From Candidatus Defluviibacterium haderslevense (lineage in GTDB: Bacteria > Bacteroidota > Bacteroidia > Chitinophagales > Saprospiraceae), in NCBI GenBank assembly GCA_016712225.1, contig JADJRL010000003.1, positions 1,439,501 to 1,503,500 on the forward strand: a stretch of DNA of 64,000 nucleotides, read 5' to 3'. Position numbers and translations under genes: made by a program. The notes below the pieces were generated by a model. The model made no database searches. It was not told the origin of the DNA and was given only the letters and a program-made list of their open reading frames with translations. How positions within the stretch are numbered: position 1 is the stretch's first letter; every line of letters begins with the position of its first letter. Shown piece by piece: positions 9,862 to 18,758 of the stretch.

Positions 9862-12534
9862 TTAAAAATTTATTCCTATTGAAAAATTAAAAGTTCTAGG
9901 AATTAGATTGATTTGCGCTCCTACAACTTTTTCATTTGATCCTTGATTTGGATTTTTTATTGGTAACGAATAGATATACTGCACATATTTAACATTTTCC
10001 CAATCAAACAAATTATATATTGATATTCCAATATGATAGTTAAATTTCTTTAGACTACCATAAAGTTGCAAATCCGTATCAATTCTTTTATAATCTGGTA
10101 AATAATTTATGGACTCTTTCACTGTCAAATCCCTTCTATCTTTATTAGATTGTATTAATGAAATATCTGTATATGGATGCCCGCTTCCGTAAACGTAAAA
10201 TAAATTAATAAACCAATGACTATTCTTAAAACCACTACCCATTTTGACTTGATGCGTTCTAACAGCTTGAGAAGGAAAAAAAGTTCCTTTATTTAAACTG
10301 TCAAATGATTGGTAGCTTTTATTATAGCTATATGATAATGTCATACTAATTGCCTTCCATTTTCGGATAAGCTCTGATTCTGCGCCATAAGTTTCCTCAA
10401 GACCTGATAATATAATGTATCTTGGATTTGGAACTTGGCTACCAGGTTTTTGTACGAAAGTTGGAGTTACAAAAATGTGATTTGTGGCCCCTTTCAAAAA
10501 TTTATTGTATATACTTAGATTGATGTTAAAGTATGAGTTTATCACTTTATAAAACAATTCACACTGATATGAAACTGGCACCTTATAAAGTTTTTCATCA
10601 GTTAATATATAATAATCAAATGGTCTTCCAAATCGATCTTCCTGAGTTGTTTGACTAAGAAATTGATGATACAGTCCAAAATTAATACCCAAAATACTTT
10701 TAGTATTTAATTTATAATTCAATGCTATTCTTGGATCGATATACATTTTATTTGTAATATTATAATAACATAATCTAATTCCTGTTCGAATTTCAATTTT
10801 TTGATGTGGTGTACTTAACAATTCAATAAATCCATTTTGATCTCTTGAATTATTAATCCTATTTCTATAAAATATTTTACCATCGGTTGCAAAACTTAAA
10901 CTATCTGAATACCAATTACCTTCATAACCAAAATTAATCAACATCATTGAGTTAATGCTCAATGAATTTTTCAAGGTTAAATTTATCGAACTTAAACGAT
11001 TAGAATTCTTATTGAATTGAGATGTTAATTTCGAAAAATTGCGATCAGTTTCAGTTAATGAAGAATTAATCATTTGATTAAAACTATATTTCGAAAAAGA
11101 AGTTGATAATGTTGTATAAATCTTTGAATTCCAAGTAAATTTAAATTGATTACTAATACCACTTGATTTCCATTTTATGAATTCACTAAAATTTTCGTTA
11201 AAGAATAGATTATTAACTTGATATTCATTTGTATACTCCGCTTTGTATTGATCTTCAATTTGAAGGTAACTCAATGAAAAATTTAACCTAGATGTAATAT
11301 TTCCATAAACTTTTATAAAAATATCATAAAAATTACTTAGAGGGTTAATAGCAATTAATGATTGCTTTTCTCTATCTAATTGATTAATTTCACTCGAATT
11401 TTGCGCATTTTGAAATAACAAATTGGACACATTAGACTTACCTAAATTTTGATTAGAAAAGCGCGCACCTACCAACAATCCAAAATTACTATGAATTGGA
11501 ATTTTGACATGTAAATTTGAATAGAGTAAATTTAAATCCACTCCACCGCCAATTTTATTTATGTCCGCCATGGATTTCATTTTGAGCAAGGAAGATGTTC
11601 TTCCACCATATTCAGCAGGAAAATAAGATTTATATAAATCAATATTTGACAAAATATTAGGATTTATTGCACTAAACAAACCATAGAAATGTTCAGCTTT
11701 GTATAAGGATATCCCATCTAATAATATCAAATGCTGATAATCATCAGAACCTCTAATGTTTAATCCTGAGGACAAATCATTTGTTGCATCAATACCGACT
11801 TCTCTCTTAAGGAAATTCATTACATCTTTTGAAACTTCAGGAATTTTAAACTGGTTTAATGTACTCTGATTCAATATTGAATGTTTATTTTTGAACATTA
11901 TTGATTCTATAGCTTTTTCATTAATATTGACAGAATTTAACTTTTGGACAATTGGAATTAAATATATTTCGACTGTAGAATTCATATTATTAGTTAACTG
12001 AATTCTTTTAAGTTCATAGGATAAATATCTAAATTCCAACCAATTTTGATTGGATACTTTTGCAACACTGAACTCAAAATGTCCATGCTCATCAGAATTA
12101 ACAGATATTCCATTGGGGAATAAAATTACAGACACATTTTCTAATGGCTCACCATTCCTTGAATTTCTAACTGTTCCATTAATCTTTAAATTGTTACTTT
12201 TAAGAAAATTCGTTTTATCCAGTTTTGATTTATCAATAGAAATTAAAAAATGGGAATTAGTTTGCTCCATTATTATAAATGGTGTTTGTTCAAATATTTT
12301 CTTCATACAATCATAAAATTCTATATTATAAAATTCCTTTGTGATTGTGAATTTGTTTAAATAATCCGGATCGTATGCAAATTGAATTTGATATTTCTTA
12401 CTAATTTGTTCAATGACTTTATCAAGTTTAATCTCTTTAAAAGATTCTGTTATCTTTAGGTCAATAGGTTTTACTTGAGCACAAAGGTTAATGCCCACCA
12501 TAAATAAAAAGAAAATGAAATAAGGAATCCTCAT
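9862..12534 (-). CDS. TonB-dependent receptor with STN signalling domain (FecA-type)
   Basis: Outer-membrane active transporter of 890 residues. After the signal peptide comes an STN (secretin/TonB N-terminal) domain (about 25-100, with DKVIEQISKKYQIQFAYD), which in FecA-type receptors contacts the FecR anti-sigma protein in the periplasm. A carboxypeptidase-regulatory-like beta domain (about 115-195) follows, then the plug (GLNIRGSDDYQHLILLDG and FPAEYGGRTSSLLKM), then a 22-strand barrel. The gene lies 6 bp after the FecR gene and is its natural partner. There is no SusD gene, so a SusC/D glycan system is unlikely. The ligand is unknown; siderophore, peptide or cofactor are all possible. Confidence 0.88.
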   Translation of the reverse strand: MRIPYFIFFLFMVGINLCAQVKPIDLKITESFKEIKLDKVIEQISKKYQIQFAYDPDYLNKFTITKEFYNIEFYDCMKKIFEQTPFIIMEQTNSHFLISIDKSKLDKTNFLKSNNLKINGTVRNSRNGEPLENVSVILFPNGISVNSDEHGHFEFSVAKVSNQNWLEFRYLSYELKRIQLTNNMNSTVEIYLIPIVQKLNSVNINEKAIESIMFKNKHSILNQSTLNQFKIPEVSKDVMNFLKREVGIDATNDLSSGLNIRGSDDYQHLILLDGISLYKAEHFYGLFSAINPNILSNIDLYKSYFPAEYGGRTSSLLKMKSMADINKIGGGVDLNLLYSNLHVKIPIHSNFGLLVGARFSNQNLGKSNVSNLLFQNAQNSSEINQLDREKQSLIAINPLSNFYDIFIKVYGNITSRLNFSLSYLQIEDQYKAEYTNEYQVNNLFFNENFSEFIKWKSSGISNQFKFTWNSKIYTTLSTSFSKYSFNQMINSSLTETDRNFSKLTSQFNKNSNRLSSINLTLKNSLSINSMMLINFGYEGNWYSDSLSFATDGKIFYRNRINNSRDQNGFIELLSTPHQKIEIRTGIRLCYYNITNKMYIDPRIALNYKLNTKSILGINFGLYHQFLSQTTQEDRFGRPFDYYILTDEKLYKVPVSYQCELFYKVINSYFNINLSIYNKFLKGATNHIFVTPTFVQKPGSQVPNPRYIILSGLEETYGAESELIRKWKAISMTLSYSYNKSYQSFDSLNKGTFFPSQAVRTHQVKMGSGFKNSHWFINLFYVYGSGHPYTDISLIQSNKDRRDLTVKESINYLPDYKRIDTDLQLYGSLKKFNYHIGISIYNLFDWENVKYVQYIYSLPIKNPNQGSNEKVVGAQINLIPRTFNFSIGINF

Positions 12535-12540
12535 TAATTC

Positions 12541-13518
12541 CTATTGTTCAATAATTAAAGTGTCGTTCACCATTTGATACCTAAGTTGTAGCGGTTCACA
12601 AATAGATATCAATGCTTGCTGTAAATCCAATTTAGTGAAAAATCCGGTGTAATTTTTATTTTCAATTTCAACAGTAGTCTTAATATTTTTAATATCAAAT
12701 TGTCTTTCTAACTCTTTTAATACACGTATCAATTTCGTTTCTTCAAAATAAAAATAGCCACTCTTCCATATTTGCTGTATTGAATTTTCTTTTTTAGTAA
12801 TTTTTACTTCATCATGAAACATATTAATTTTATCACCAGGTAATAAAATATATTTTTTATAATTTCCCTTATAATTAACTGACACTTTTCCTGTAAAACA
12901 TTCCACTTCTAAAATTGAATCTCTCGCATAAACATTAAAGGATGTACCTAAAACCTCAATCTCACCATACGGTGTTAAAACTTTAAATGTTGAACCTTTT
13001 ACTACATTAAAAAATGCTTCACCTGAAAGATTAACAATTCTATTTTTTATAAAGTTTTTATCCTTAAAATTTACATTTGACTTTGCATTTATGTCTATTA
13101 TAGAAAGATCAGGTAAAGTAACTGACTTAACTTCTGCATTAACCAATTCTACATGAATCGTGTTGCTACTATTTATAAAAAAATATACAATTAAAAATAA
13201 ACTTGCAGCTATGGAAACAAGCCATGGAATAAACGTTGGTCGAAGAATCACTTTGAATATTGGTTGCTTTGGATCTACTGTAGATTCTATATGGTTCCAA
13301 ATCTTATCCTTTTTAAGGTCAAGATTTGGTATTTTTTGATACTTCAACCCTAATAATATCATTTTAGCAGCATTGATATCATCCTTTTTCTCTGGATGTG
13401 TCAAAATCCATTCATCCCAATATTTTCCTTGCTCATCGTTCGGATTCATAACCCATTCTCTAAAAAGAGAATCTTCAATAAAATCTTCACATGTAAAATT
13501 TATATAATCTTTGTTCAT
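12541..13518 (-). CDS. FecR family anti-sigma factor
   Basis: Inner-membrane transducer of 325 residues. The N-terminal 90 residues are cytoplasmic and would hold the ECF sigma factor (FREWVMNPNDEQGKYWDEWI is the usual FecR start). A single membrane helix at about 95-115 (FIPWLVSIAASLFLIVYFFI) follows, then the FecR beta domain (SGEAFFNVVKGSTFKVLTPY, EVLGTSFNV) and the DUF4974 domain at the C-terminus, which resembles an STN fold and ends LRYQMVNDTLIIEQ. Its start overlaps the sigma-factor stop as ATGA, so the two are translationally coupled, and the TonB receptor follows. Confidence 0.93.
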   Translation of the reverse strand: MNKDYINFTCEDFIEDSLFREWVMNPNDEQGKYWDEWILTHPEKKDDINAAKMILLGLKYQKIPNLDLKKDKIWNHIESTVDPKQPIFKVILRPTFIPWLVSIAASLFLIVYFFINSSNTIHVELVNAEVKSVTLPDLSIIDINAKSNVNFKDKNFIKNRIVNLSGEAFFNVVKGSTFKVLTPYGEIEVLGTSFNVYARDSILEVECFTGKVSVNYKGNYKKYILLPGDKINMFHDEVKITKKENSIQQIWKSGYFYFEETKLIRVLKELERQFDIKNIKTTVEIENKNYTGFFTKLDLQQALISICEPLQLRYQMVNDTLIIEQ

Positions 13519-14138
13519 TTTCCTATCATTCTGTAATCATTTGATATATAATTAAGAGTAAAATTTAACAAATTTGTACTGATAAAATAGAATATTATTA
13601 CACTTAAAATCGTTAAATGTTCCTTTATTTTAATAATAGCCGTTGAAACCAAGTTTCTTACGGATTGATATTTTAAGTCCATAATTTTACTAATCTGCTC
13701 ATAATCAAGACCTTCTTCAAATTTTAAATAAAGAACTTCTTGTTGTCTTTTAGATAATTTGGACACAGCTTGCTTAAGTTTAGAATTTTGTTCTTCGACA
13801 ATTTCAGATGAAATTAAGCTATCTTCGAAATAACCAGCATCAAAATATTCTTCTATTTGTTCGTTTGAAGAATGCTTTTGGTAATCTTTTACAAGTTTAA
13901 TGATTTTTCTCTTTATACATACAAACAAATAACTTTTAATTGAATCTGTTTCTGATAAGTTGGATTTGTATTTCCATAATTCGACAAATACATCTTGAAT
14001 AGCATCTTCGACAATATCAGTATGTGTTACTAACCTTAATCCATATTGACACAAATTACTATAATGTTGGTCATATATAGATTTAAGGGCATTTTGATCT
14101 CCATTTTTTAGTCTGGTCCAAAGTTCTTGCTCTAACAT
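13515..14138 (-). CDS. ECF RNA polymerase sigma factor with hydrophobic C-terminal tail
   Basis: FecI-type sigma-70 factor. Region 2 (VEDAIQDVFVELWKYK, KSYLFVCIKRKIIKLVKD) binds core polymerase and the -10 element; region 4 (LSKRQQEVLYLKFEEGLDYEQIS) contains the helix-turn-helix. Start set at the ATG ending at 14138; a TTG three codons upstream is less likely. After region 4 the protein continues for about 30 residues with a strongly hydrophobic stretch, LTILSVIIFYFISTNLLNF, that could insert in the membrane. It is the first gene of a sigma, FecR, TonB-receptor operon; release of the sigma from FecR should switch on the operon itself. Confidence 0.92.
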   Translation of the reverse strand: MLEQELWTRLKNGDQNALKSIYDQHYSNLCQYGLRLVTHTDIVEDAIQDVFVELWKYKSNLSETDSIKSYLFVCIKRKIIKLVKDYQKHSSNEQIEEYFDAGYFEDSLISSEIVEEQNSKLKQAVSKLSKRQQEVLYLKFEEGLDYEQISKIMDLKYQSVRNLVSTAIIKIKEHLTILSVIIFYFISTNLLNFTLNYISNDYRMIGK

Positions 14139-14273
14139 ATAACACAAAAATCCAAATAAGAATGCACTTTATTAAATTTTTTCAAAAATAAATATTTTAA
14201 ATTGAGTACAAAAATTAAAATCAGTACTTATCCATTTGTAAGAATTATTTTATAACTTTTAAATATTATTATT

Positions 14274-15167
14274 ATGACATTAATTAAAAATGGATTTTTA
14301 TCAATTTTAGTACTTACATTAATAACTCTATTTTCTTCTTGTCAAAAGGAATTATTAAGTAGCGAGACAACAGAAGAATCAACAGATCTTGTAAGTAGAA
14401 CAGTACCAGAACCAGGTAATTCATTAGGAAAACCTTGCTTTACTATTGTTTTTCCAGTTCAGGTTCAGCTACATGACGGAACAATTAAAGTGATTAACAA
14501 TGAAGGTGTATTACGAGATTTAAATTTGAAAACTCGAAGACTTGCCCATAAGTTAAAATCAATCATTAATTTTGTTTTTCCATTTGAAGTTATATTAGAT
14601 GATGGTACAAATTCTATTATTACAAATAAAGAAGAACTAAAATTACTTCTTGATTCTTGTAATCCTACAGATAAAAATCACCCAGATAAAACTCCGTGCT
14701 TTGAATTTGTATTTCCAATTACATTGAGTTTTGCTGATGGAACTACTCAATCTGCTACAAGTGCGGAAAATTTAGCCACTATATTGCGTGAATGGCATAA
14801 ATTAAATCCAAAAGCAACTCAGAGGCCTTCATTTGTATTTCCTTTAGATGTTTTACTAGATAATGGCACTACTCAAACTATTAACAATCAAGAAGAATTA
14901 AATCAAATTGCTTCTAGATGCAAAGTAAAACGTGGAAATCCCAATCATACCGCACATTGCTTTGAACTACAATTTCCATATACTGTAACATTATCCGATG
15001 GTTCTGTTAAAAACATCAGTAGTGAATTAGATCTCCAGGAATTAAGAACAAATAAAGTAAGATTCAAACTTAATTTTCCTATTCAGGTCAAATTAATAGA
15101 TAGTGGTGATTTAGTAATTATATCTTCAGTTGAAGAATTAAAAAGACTTCAACATAGCTGTAAATAA
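14274..15167 (+). CDS. Lipoprotein made of three tandem 87-residue Cys-bracketed repeats
   Basis: I do not know a named function. The 297-residue protein has a lipoprotein signal (LITLFSSC, lipid Cys23). The rest is six copies of a motif roughly 'F-x-F-P-x-x-V-x-L-x-D-G-T-x-x-x-I-x-x-x-x-E-L'. The Phe-Pro pairs are spaced 42, 45, 42, 45 and 34 residues apart, so the true unit is a pair of motifs. Each odd motif opens with Cys (55, 142, 229; spacing 87 and 87) and each even motif ends with Cys (129, 216, 296), suggesting one disulfide per unit. It is divergent from the ECF sigma/FecR/TonB-receptor operon and followed by a strong terminator, so it may be under that sigma factor or act with the receptor (inference). 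Confidence 0.8.
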   Translation: MTLIKNGFLSILVLTLITLFSSCQKELLSSETTEESTDLVSRTVPEPGNSLGKPCFTIVFPVQVQLHDGTIKVINNEGVLRDLNLKTRRLAHKLKSIINFVFPFEVILDDGTNSIITNKEELKLLLDSCNPTDKNHPDKTPCFEFVFPITLSFADGTTQSATSAENLATILREWHKLNPKATQRPSFVFPLDVLLDNGTTQTINNQEELNQIASRCKVKRGNPNHTAHCFELQFPYTVTLSDGSVKNISSELDLQELRTNKVRFKLNFPIQVKLIDSGDLVIISSVEELKRLQHSCK

Positions 15168-15185
15168 AATTAATCATTTATTGGA

Positions 15186-15228
15186 ATAAATAAAAAAGAG
15201 ATGTGTCTAGGCATCTCTTTTTTATTTA
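15186..15228 (+). terminator. Rho-independent terminator
   Basis: Twelve-bp stem AAAAAAGAGATG / CATCTCTTTTTT (15192-15203, 15212-15223) with an 8-nt loop and flanking A and T tracts, downstream of the repeat lipoprotein. It could work on both strands. Confidence 0.9.
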
Positions 15229-15309
15229 ACCAAATTTAATAGTAATTATAATCATCTATTTGAAAAAGTTATACAAAATAAGTAATCATCATAATTTGGT
15301 ATCCTATGA

Positions 15310-16098
15310 TTATAAGCTTTTAGTCCTGCCACCATCCACGGGTAAATTGATCCCATTAATATAACTTGCTAAGGGTGATGCTAGGAATGCAACAACATTT
15401 GCTATTTCTATTGGTAAGGCAAATCTTTTCATTGGAATAGTATTTAACATTTGACTTGTTATTTCCGAAATAGATTTATTTTGTATATTTGACTCTTTCT
15501 CTATTATAGCTTCTAATCTAGATGTACGGGTGGCTCCAGGAAGCACATTGTTGACAGTAATATTAAATTGGCCTAATTCATTTGCTAAAGTTTTAGCCCA
15601 ATTTGCAACAGCTCCTCTTATAGTATTAGAAACCCCTAGGTTATCCAATGGCTGCTTAACGGAGGTAGAAATAATGTTAATAATTCTTCCGTAAGATTGT
15701 TCCTTCATACAATCTAAAACACTTTGAACTAATATCTGATTGCAAATTAAATGTTGTCGAAACGCATTTTCAAACTGACTTGGTTCTGACAATATTGCTT
15801 TTCCAGCCGGGGGACCACCAGTATTATTAATTAATATATGTACTTTTAAGTCTTTCAATAAATTAGTCGCTTTAATTTTTAAATCTTCCGGGTCGTCAAA
15901 ATCAACCATCAAAATTTGATGTTTTTGATTATTAACTGTTGAAAGTTCATCCTTACAGTTCTGTAGCAAATTGCTATCTCTTGCCAATAATACCACTGAT
16001 GCTCCACATTCAGCCAATGATAATGCTATGGCCTTTCCTATACCTTTACTTGCACCGCAAACTATTGCGTTTTTATTACTTAGATCTATTGATATCAT
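15310..16098 (-). CDS. SDR family oxidoreductase with altered catalytic Tyr/Lys
   Basis: Short-chain dehydrogenase fold of 262 residues, 3-oxoacyl-ACP-reductase-like. The nucleotide-binding motif GASKGIGKAIA (15-25) and the NNTGG motif (91-95) are intact, as is the C-terminal GATRTSRL/INGINLPVDGG region. At the catalytic YxxxK position the sequence is SNTIR (157-161), so Tyr becomes Ser and Lys becomes Arg. A similar SNxxR variant occurs in a widespread SDR subgroup, so this is probably a divergent but conserved enzyme rather than a damaged gene. Substrate unknown. It stands alone; a TATCTTTA element lies 16 bp before the start. Confidence 0.85.
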   Translation of the reverse strand: MISIDLSNKNAIVCGASKGIGKAIALSLAECGASVVLLARDSNLLQNCKDELSTVNNQKHQILMVDFDDPEDLKIKATNLLKDLKVHILINNTGGPPAGKAILSEPSQFENAFRQHLICNQILVQSVLDCMKEQSYGRIINIISTSVKQPLDNLGVSNTIRGAVANWAKTLANELGQFNITVNNVLPGATRTSRLEAIIEKESNIQNKSISEITSQMLNTIPMKRFALPIEIANVVAFLASPLASYINGINLPVDGGRTKSL

Positions 16099-16221
16099 AT
16101 ATTTTATTTCACAATAAAGATACTACTTTTTATTAAAATTAGAATTTCAACTATGTCGACTAATTAAATAATTATACCTAAGTAAACAATAAAAATAAAT
16201 ACCAACTGGTTATCTTTACAA

Positions 16222-16596
16222 ATGGGTCAACAAGTTTGGACATTCAATGATATTACAGGAACAAACTATACGATTGGTCTCTATCATGGTGAAGATTCTG
16301 GTCATGTTATTATATATCAGAATAACAATATTTTAATTATTGATTTCAATATATTTTATATAAAGCATTATCACTTTTATATAGGACACGAGCTTATGAA
16401 ATTAAGCATTGTTCCAGATAATGATGAATTTGTATATCAACTTAATGTGGATACTGAATCGAACACACCTTATAATTTACAATTGAAGAAAAACAAGAAA
16501 GAGGAACAACAGATGATCATTATTGGTCAAATTGTGTTAATTATCTTTTTAATTGCTCTATTTACTTATAACTATTACTTCAGATATAAAAAATAA
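16222..16596 (+). CDS. Small tail-anchored protein of unknown function
   Basis: I do not recognise this 124-residue protein. The first 90 residues are predicted beta-rich (WTFNDITGTNYTIGLYHGED, HVIIYQNNNILIIDF) and resemble a single small sandwich domain. A charged stretch (KKNKKEEQQ) follows, then one hydrophobic helix near the end (MIIIGQIVLIIFLIALFTY), with no signal peptide. That order suggests a C-terminally anchored protein with its domain in the cytoplasm. A TATCTTTA element ends 3 bp before the ATG. It ends 1 bp from the convergent rhodanese gene. Confidence 0.65.
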   Translation: MGQQVWTFNDITGTNYTIGLYHGEDSGHVIIYQNNNILIIDFNIFYIKHYHFYIGHELMKLSIVPDNDEFVYQLNVDTESNTPYNLQLKKNKKEEQQMIIIGQIVLIIFLIALFTYNYYFRYKK

Positions 16597-16597
16597 T

Positions 16598-17122
16598 TTA
16601 TTTAAAAATTTTAATTGTCTTTGGGTTATCAATAAATTTTCCCCATAATCGAGAATATGGATGTAATTTGTTTGTTAATTTATCATTTTGGTCAACAAGT
16701 GGATAATTCATATTTGCCCATTCAAAAATACTACCATAAAGGTTGTATACATTTGTGTAACCTTTCTGCATTAAATTGCTCGCAATCCTTTCACTTCTAT
16801 ATCCTATTGAACAATAACAAACAATTTTTCTATTTTTAGGAATATTTTTTAGACTTTCAATATCAAAATGGTCAAATCCTACAAATTGAGCACTTTCAAT
16901 ATGGCTAATATTGTATTCCTCTACTTCTCTAGTATCTAAAATTAAAAAGGAATCTTTACACCCCATTAATTCGGAAACTGATATTTCTGGAACATTATGT
17001 TTTAACAAATGATCTAAAGTTTTTTGATATTTTGGATTTAACACTCTAGGTTGGGCAACAATATTCAAAAATGAAAATGTTCCATAAAATATTAGCGTTA
17101 AAAAATAAACCTTGTTTTTCAT
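16598..17122 (-). CDS. Exported rhodanese-domain protein
   Basis: A single rhodanese domain with a signal peptide (about 1-24, ending NIVAQ), so probably periplasmic. Residues 43-155 hold the domain: LILDTREVEEYNISHIESA, and the active loop CSIGYRS with the catalytic Cys104. Such proteins carry sulfane sulfur as persulfide, but the acceptor is unknown. It is the last gene of an operon with DUF4294 and mvaD; its ATG shares one base with the mvaD stop (TAATG). Confidence 0.85.
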   Translation of the reverse strand: MKNKVYFLTLIFYGTFSFLNIVAQPRVLNPKYQKTLDHLLKHNVPEISVSELMGCKDSFLILDTREVEEYNISHIESAQFVGFDHFDIESLKNIPKNRKIVCYCSIGYRSERIASNLMQKGYTNVYNLYGSIFEWANMNYPLVDQNDKLTNKLHPYSRLWGKFIDNPKTIKIFK

Positions 17123-18141
17123 TAGATTAACTTTATCGGTCCCTCACCAATACAATCATAAATAATCCTGGATTCTTTTAAATAATCAGGAAACATTTCC
17201 TCAAGCCATGATTGAACATTCGTTTGAATGTAGCTTGGAAATAACATGTGTATATTCGGCCCCGCATCTACACTAAATGTTAATGGTAATTTAGTTTCTG
17301 TTCTAAATTGCCGGATGGCATTGATTATTTTTATTGATTCAGGCTCTAATAATAAATAGCCCGGTCGAGAACTCATCATTAAACCATGTAAACTTAAAGC
17401 TTCTTCTTCTGCTATGTAAATAAAATCTGACCAATTGCCATTTTTTAAAGCTTCTATCAATAATTTAATATTCTCCCGAGCTTGATTTATTCTTCCCAAT
17501 TTATATGAATGTTGATTCATTAATTCATGCCCTGCCGATGATGAAACAGATTTTTGATTCTTGTTTACAATAAAAATATAATCTTGCAAGAAACTAAAAT
17601 CTTCATGAATATACTCGGACCAATCCAAACCATAAAAATCTGAAGACTGATCAATTCCTTCGGTTTTGCCCCAAAGACTCGCCTTTGGATAAATTGACCG
17701 ACATGCCGATCCACTTCCCAATCGGGCTAAATATGACGCTCTCTGATTGAAATCAACTTGTGTTTCGGTAATCTGATTTTCAAGAGACGCAAGACACAGT
17801 GCAATAGCACTCATAGATGATGCTGAAGAAGCAATTCCTGCAGAATGAGGAAATGTATTAAAAGAATTAAATCGCAAATTAACTTGATTTAACCAATCAA
17901 GATTTAATGATTTAATAAATCGAATGACTTTATTCTGAAATGTACTATTTACAATGCCTTCATATAAGTAATGTATTTCACCATTCCCCTTTTCCCAATT
18001 CATTTTTGTTTCTGTATAACTTTTAGCTAAACTTATACTCAATGAAGGATTAAGTGGTATTTGTTGTTCTTTCTTTCCCCAATATTTTACAATAGCTAAA
18101 TTGGACGGGCTTCTCCAAACTATTTCACCATGGTTGCTCAT
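17122..18141 (-). CDS. mvaD: Diphosphomevalonate decarboxylase
   Basis: Converts mevalonate 5-diphosphate to isopentenyl diphosphate with ATP, the last step of the mevalonate route. The 339-residue GHMP-kinase fold shows SNLAIVKYWGK near the start (15-25), the ATP loop HSAGIASSASSMSAIA, GSGSACRSI, and SVDAGPNIHML near the C-terminus (with the catalytic Asp region). Its presence means this organism uses mevalonate rather than MEP for isoprenoids, as do some Flavobacteriia and relatives. It is sandwiched in a three-gene operon with one-base stop/start overlaps on both sides. Isoprenoid use elsewhere in the window includes uppS and the PcrB-type synthase. Confidence 0.94.
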   Translation of the reverse strand: MSNHGEIVWRSPSNLAIVKYWGKKEQQIPLNPSLSISLAKSYTETKMNWEKGNGEIHYLYEGIVNSTFQNKVIRFIKSLNLDWLNQVNLRFNSFNTFPHSAGIASSASSMSAIALCLASLENQITETQVDFNQRASYLARLGSGSACRSIYPKASLWGKTEGIDQSSDFYGLDWSEYIHEDFSFLQDYIFIVNKNQKSVSSSAGHELMNQHSYKLGRINQARENIKLLIEALKNGNWSDFIYIAEEEALSLHGLMMSSRPGYLLLEPESIKIINAIRQFRTETKLPLTFSVDAGPNIHMLFPSYIQTNVQSWLEEMFPDYLKESRIIYDCIGEGPIKLI

Positions 18142-18758
18142 TATTTCAAGTCTTTCAATACATCAAAATCTTCTAAAACCGCATCTAATATTGGATCTTT
18201 GCCAACTCTATATTCATCTTTTAATTGATAATCATACATCTTTCCCAATTGATTCCAATACATTGCTGTAAATCCTCCTTTTAATTCCTTTATAATTTCA
18301 TAAAATGGTTTATTCAGGGCTCTTTCCATCATTTTAGTAAGAATTAATCCTTGTGTTCTCGTTAGGTTTTTTAACGGTTCTTCAAATTCATCCTTCAGTC
18401 TTCCTGAAATTTCTTTAATCATCTTTCTCTTTTCTCTTTTAGATTTCCCTTCAGATTCTTTTTCAAGTTGTTTATAAATTCTAAGACCTTGCACTGCATA
18501 GGGATATACAATTGCAGCATATCTTCTATATTTGCTATACCTATCTCTATCCTCAGAATAGTCAAATTCTCGTGGTGCGGTAACAGAAATCAGCTCTAAA
18601 TTAGCAATCACCAAGGTATCTCCATCTATTACCAATACTTTAACTGGTTCTCCGTCAACTATTGTTATAAATTCCTTATACGGTGATTGAGCAAAAACTT
18701 GAAAAGTTCTTAAAATTATTACAATAAATATAATTAGACATCTAATCATTAATTTCAT
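18141..18758 (-). CDS. DUF4294 domain protein
   Basis: A 205-residue exported protein of a family seen mainly in Bacteroidota; function unknown. A signal peptide (1-24, FQVFAQ) precedes the domain: DGDTLVIANLELISVTAPREF, then a highly charged helical section with KYRRYAAIVYPYA and KSKREKRKMIKE, then LTRTQGLILTKMMERAL and GGFTAMYWNQLGKMY. It is the first gene of the operon with mvaD and rhodanese. No metabolic link can be inferred from the fold. Confidence 0.85.
   Translation of the reverse strand: MKLMIRCLIIFIVIILRTFQVFAQSPYKEFITIVDGEPVKVLVIDGDTLVIANLELISVTAPREFDYSEDRDRYSKYRRYAAIVYPYAVQGLRIYKQLEKESEGKSKREKRKMIKEISGRLKDEFEEPLKNLTRTQGLILTKMMERALNKPFYEIIKELKGGFTAMYWNQLGKMYDYQLKDEYRVGKDPILDAVLEDFDVLKDLK

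Noticed and set aside
9862..12534. SusC/SusD-type polysaccharide utilisation locus
   Set aside because: No SusD, no glycoside hydrolase and a FecA-type STN domain; a cell-surface-signalling receptor fits better.
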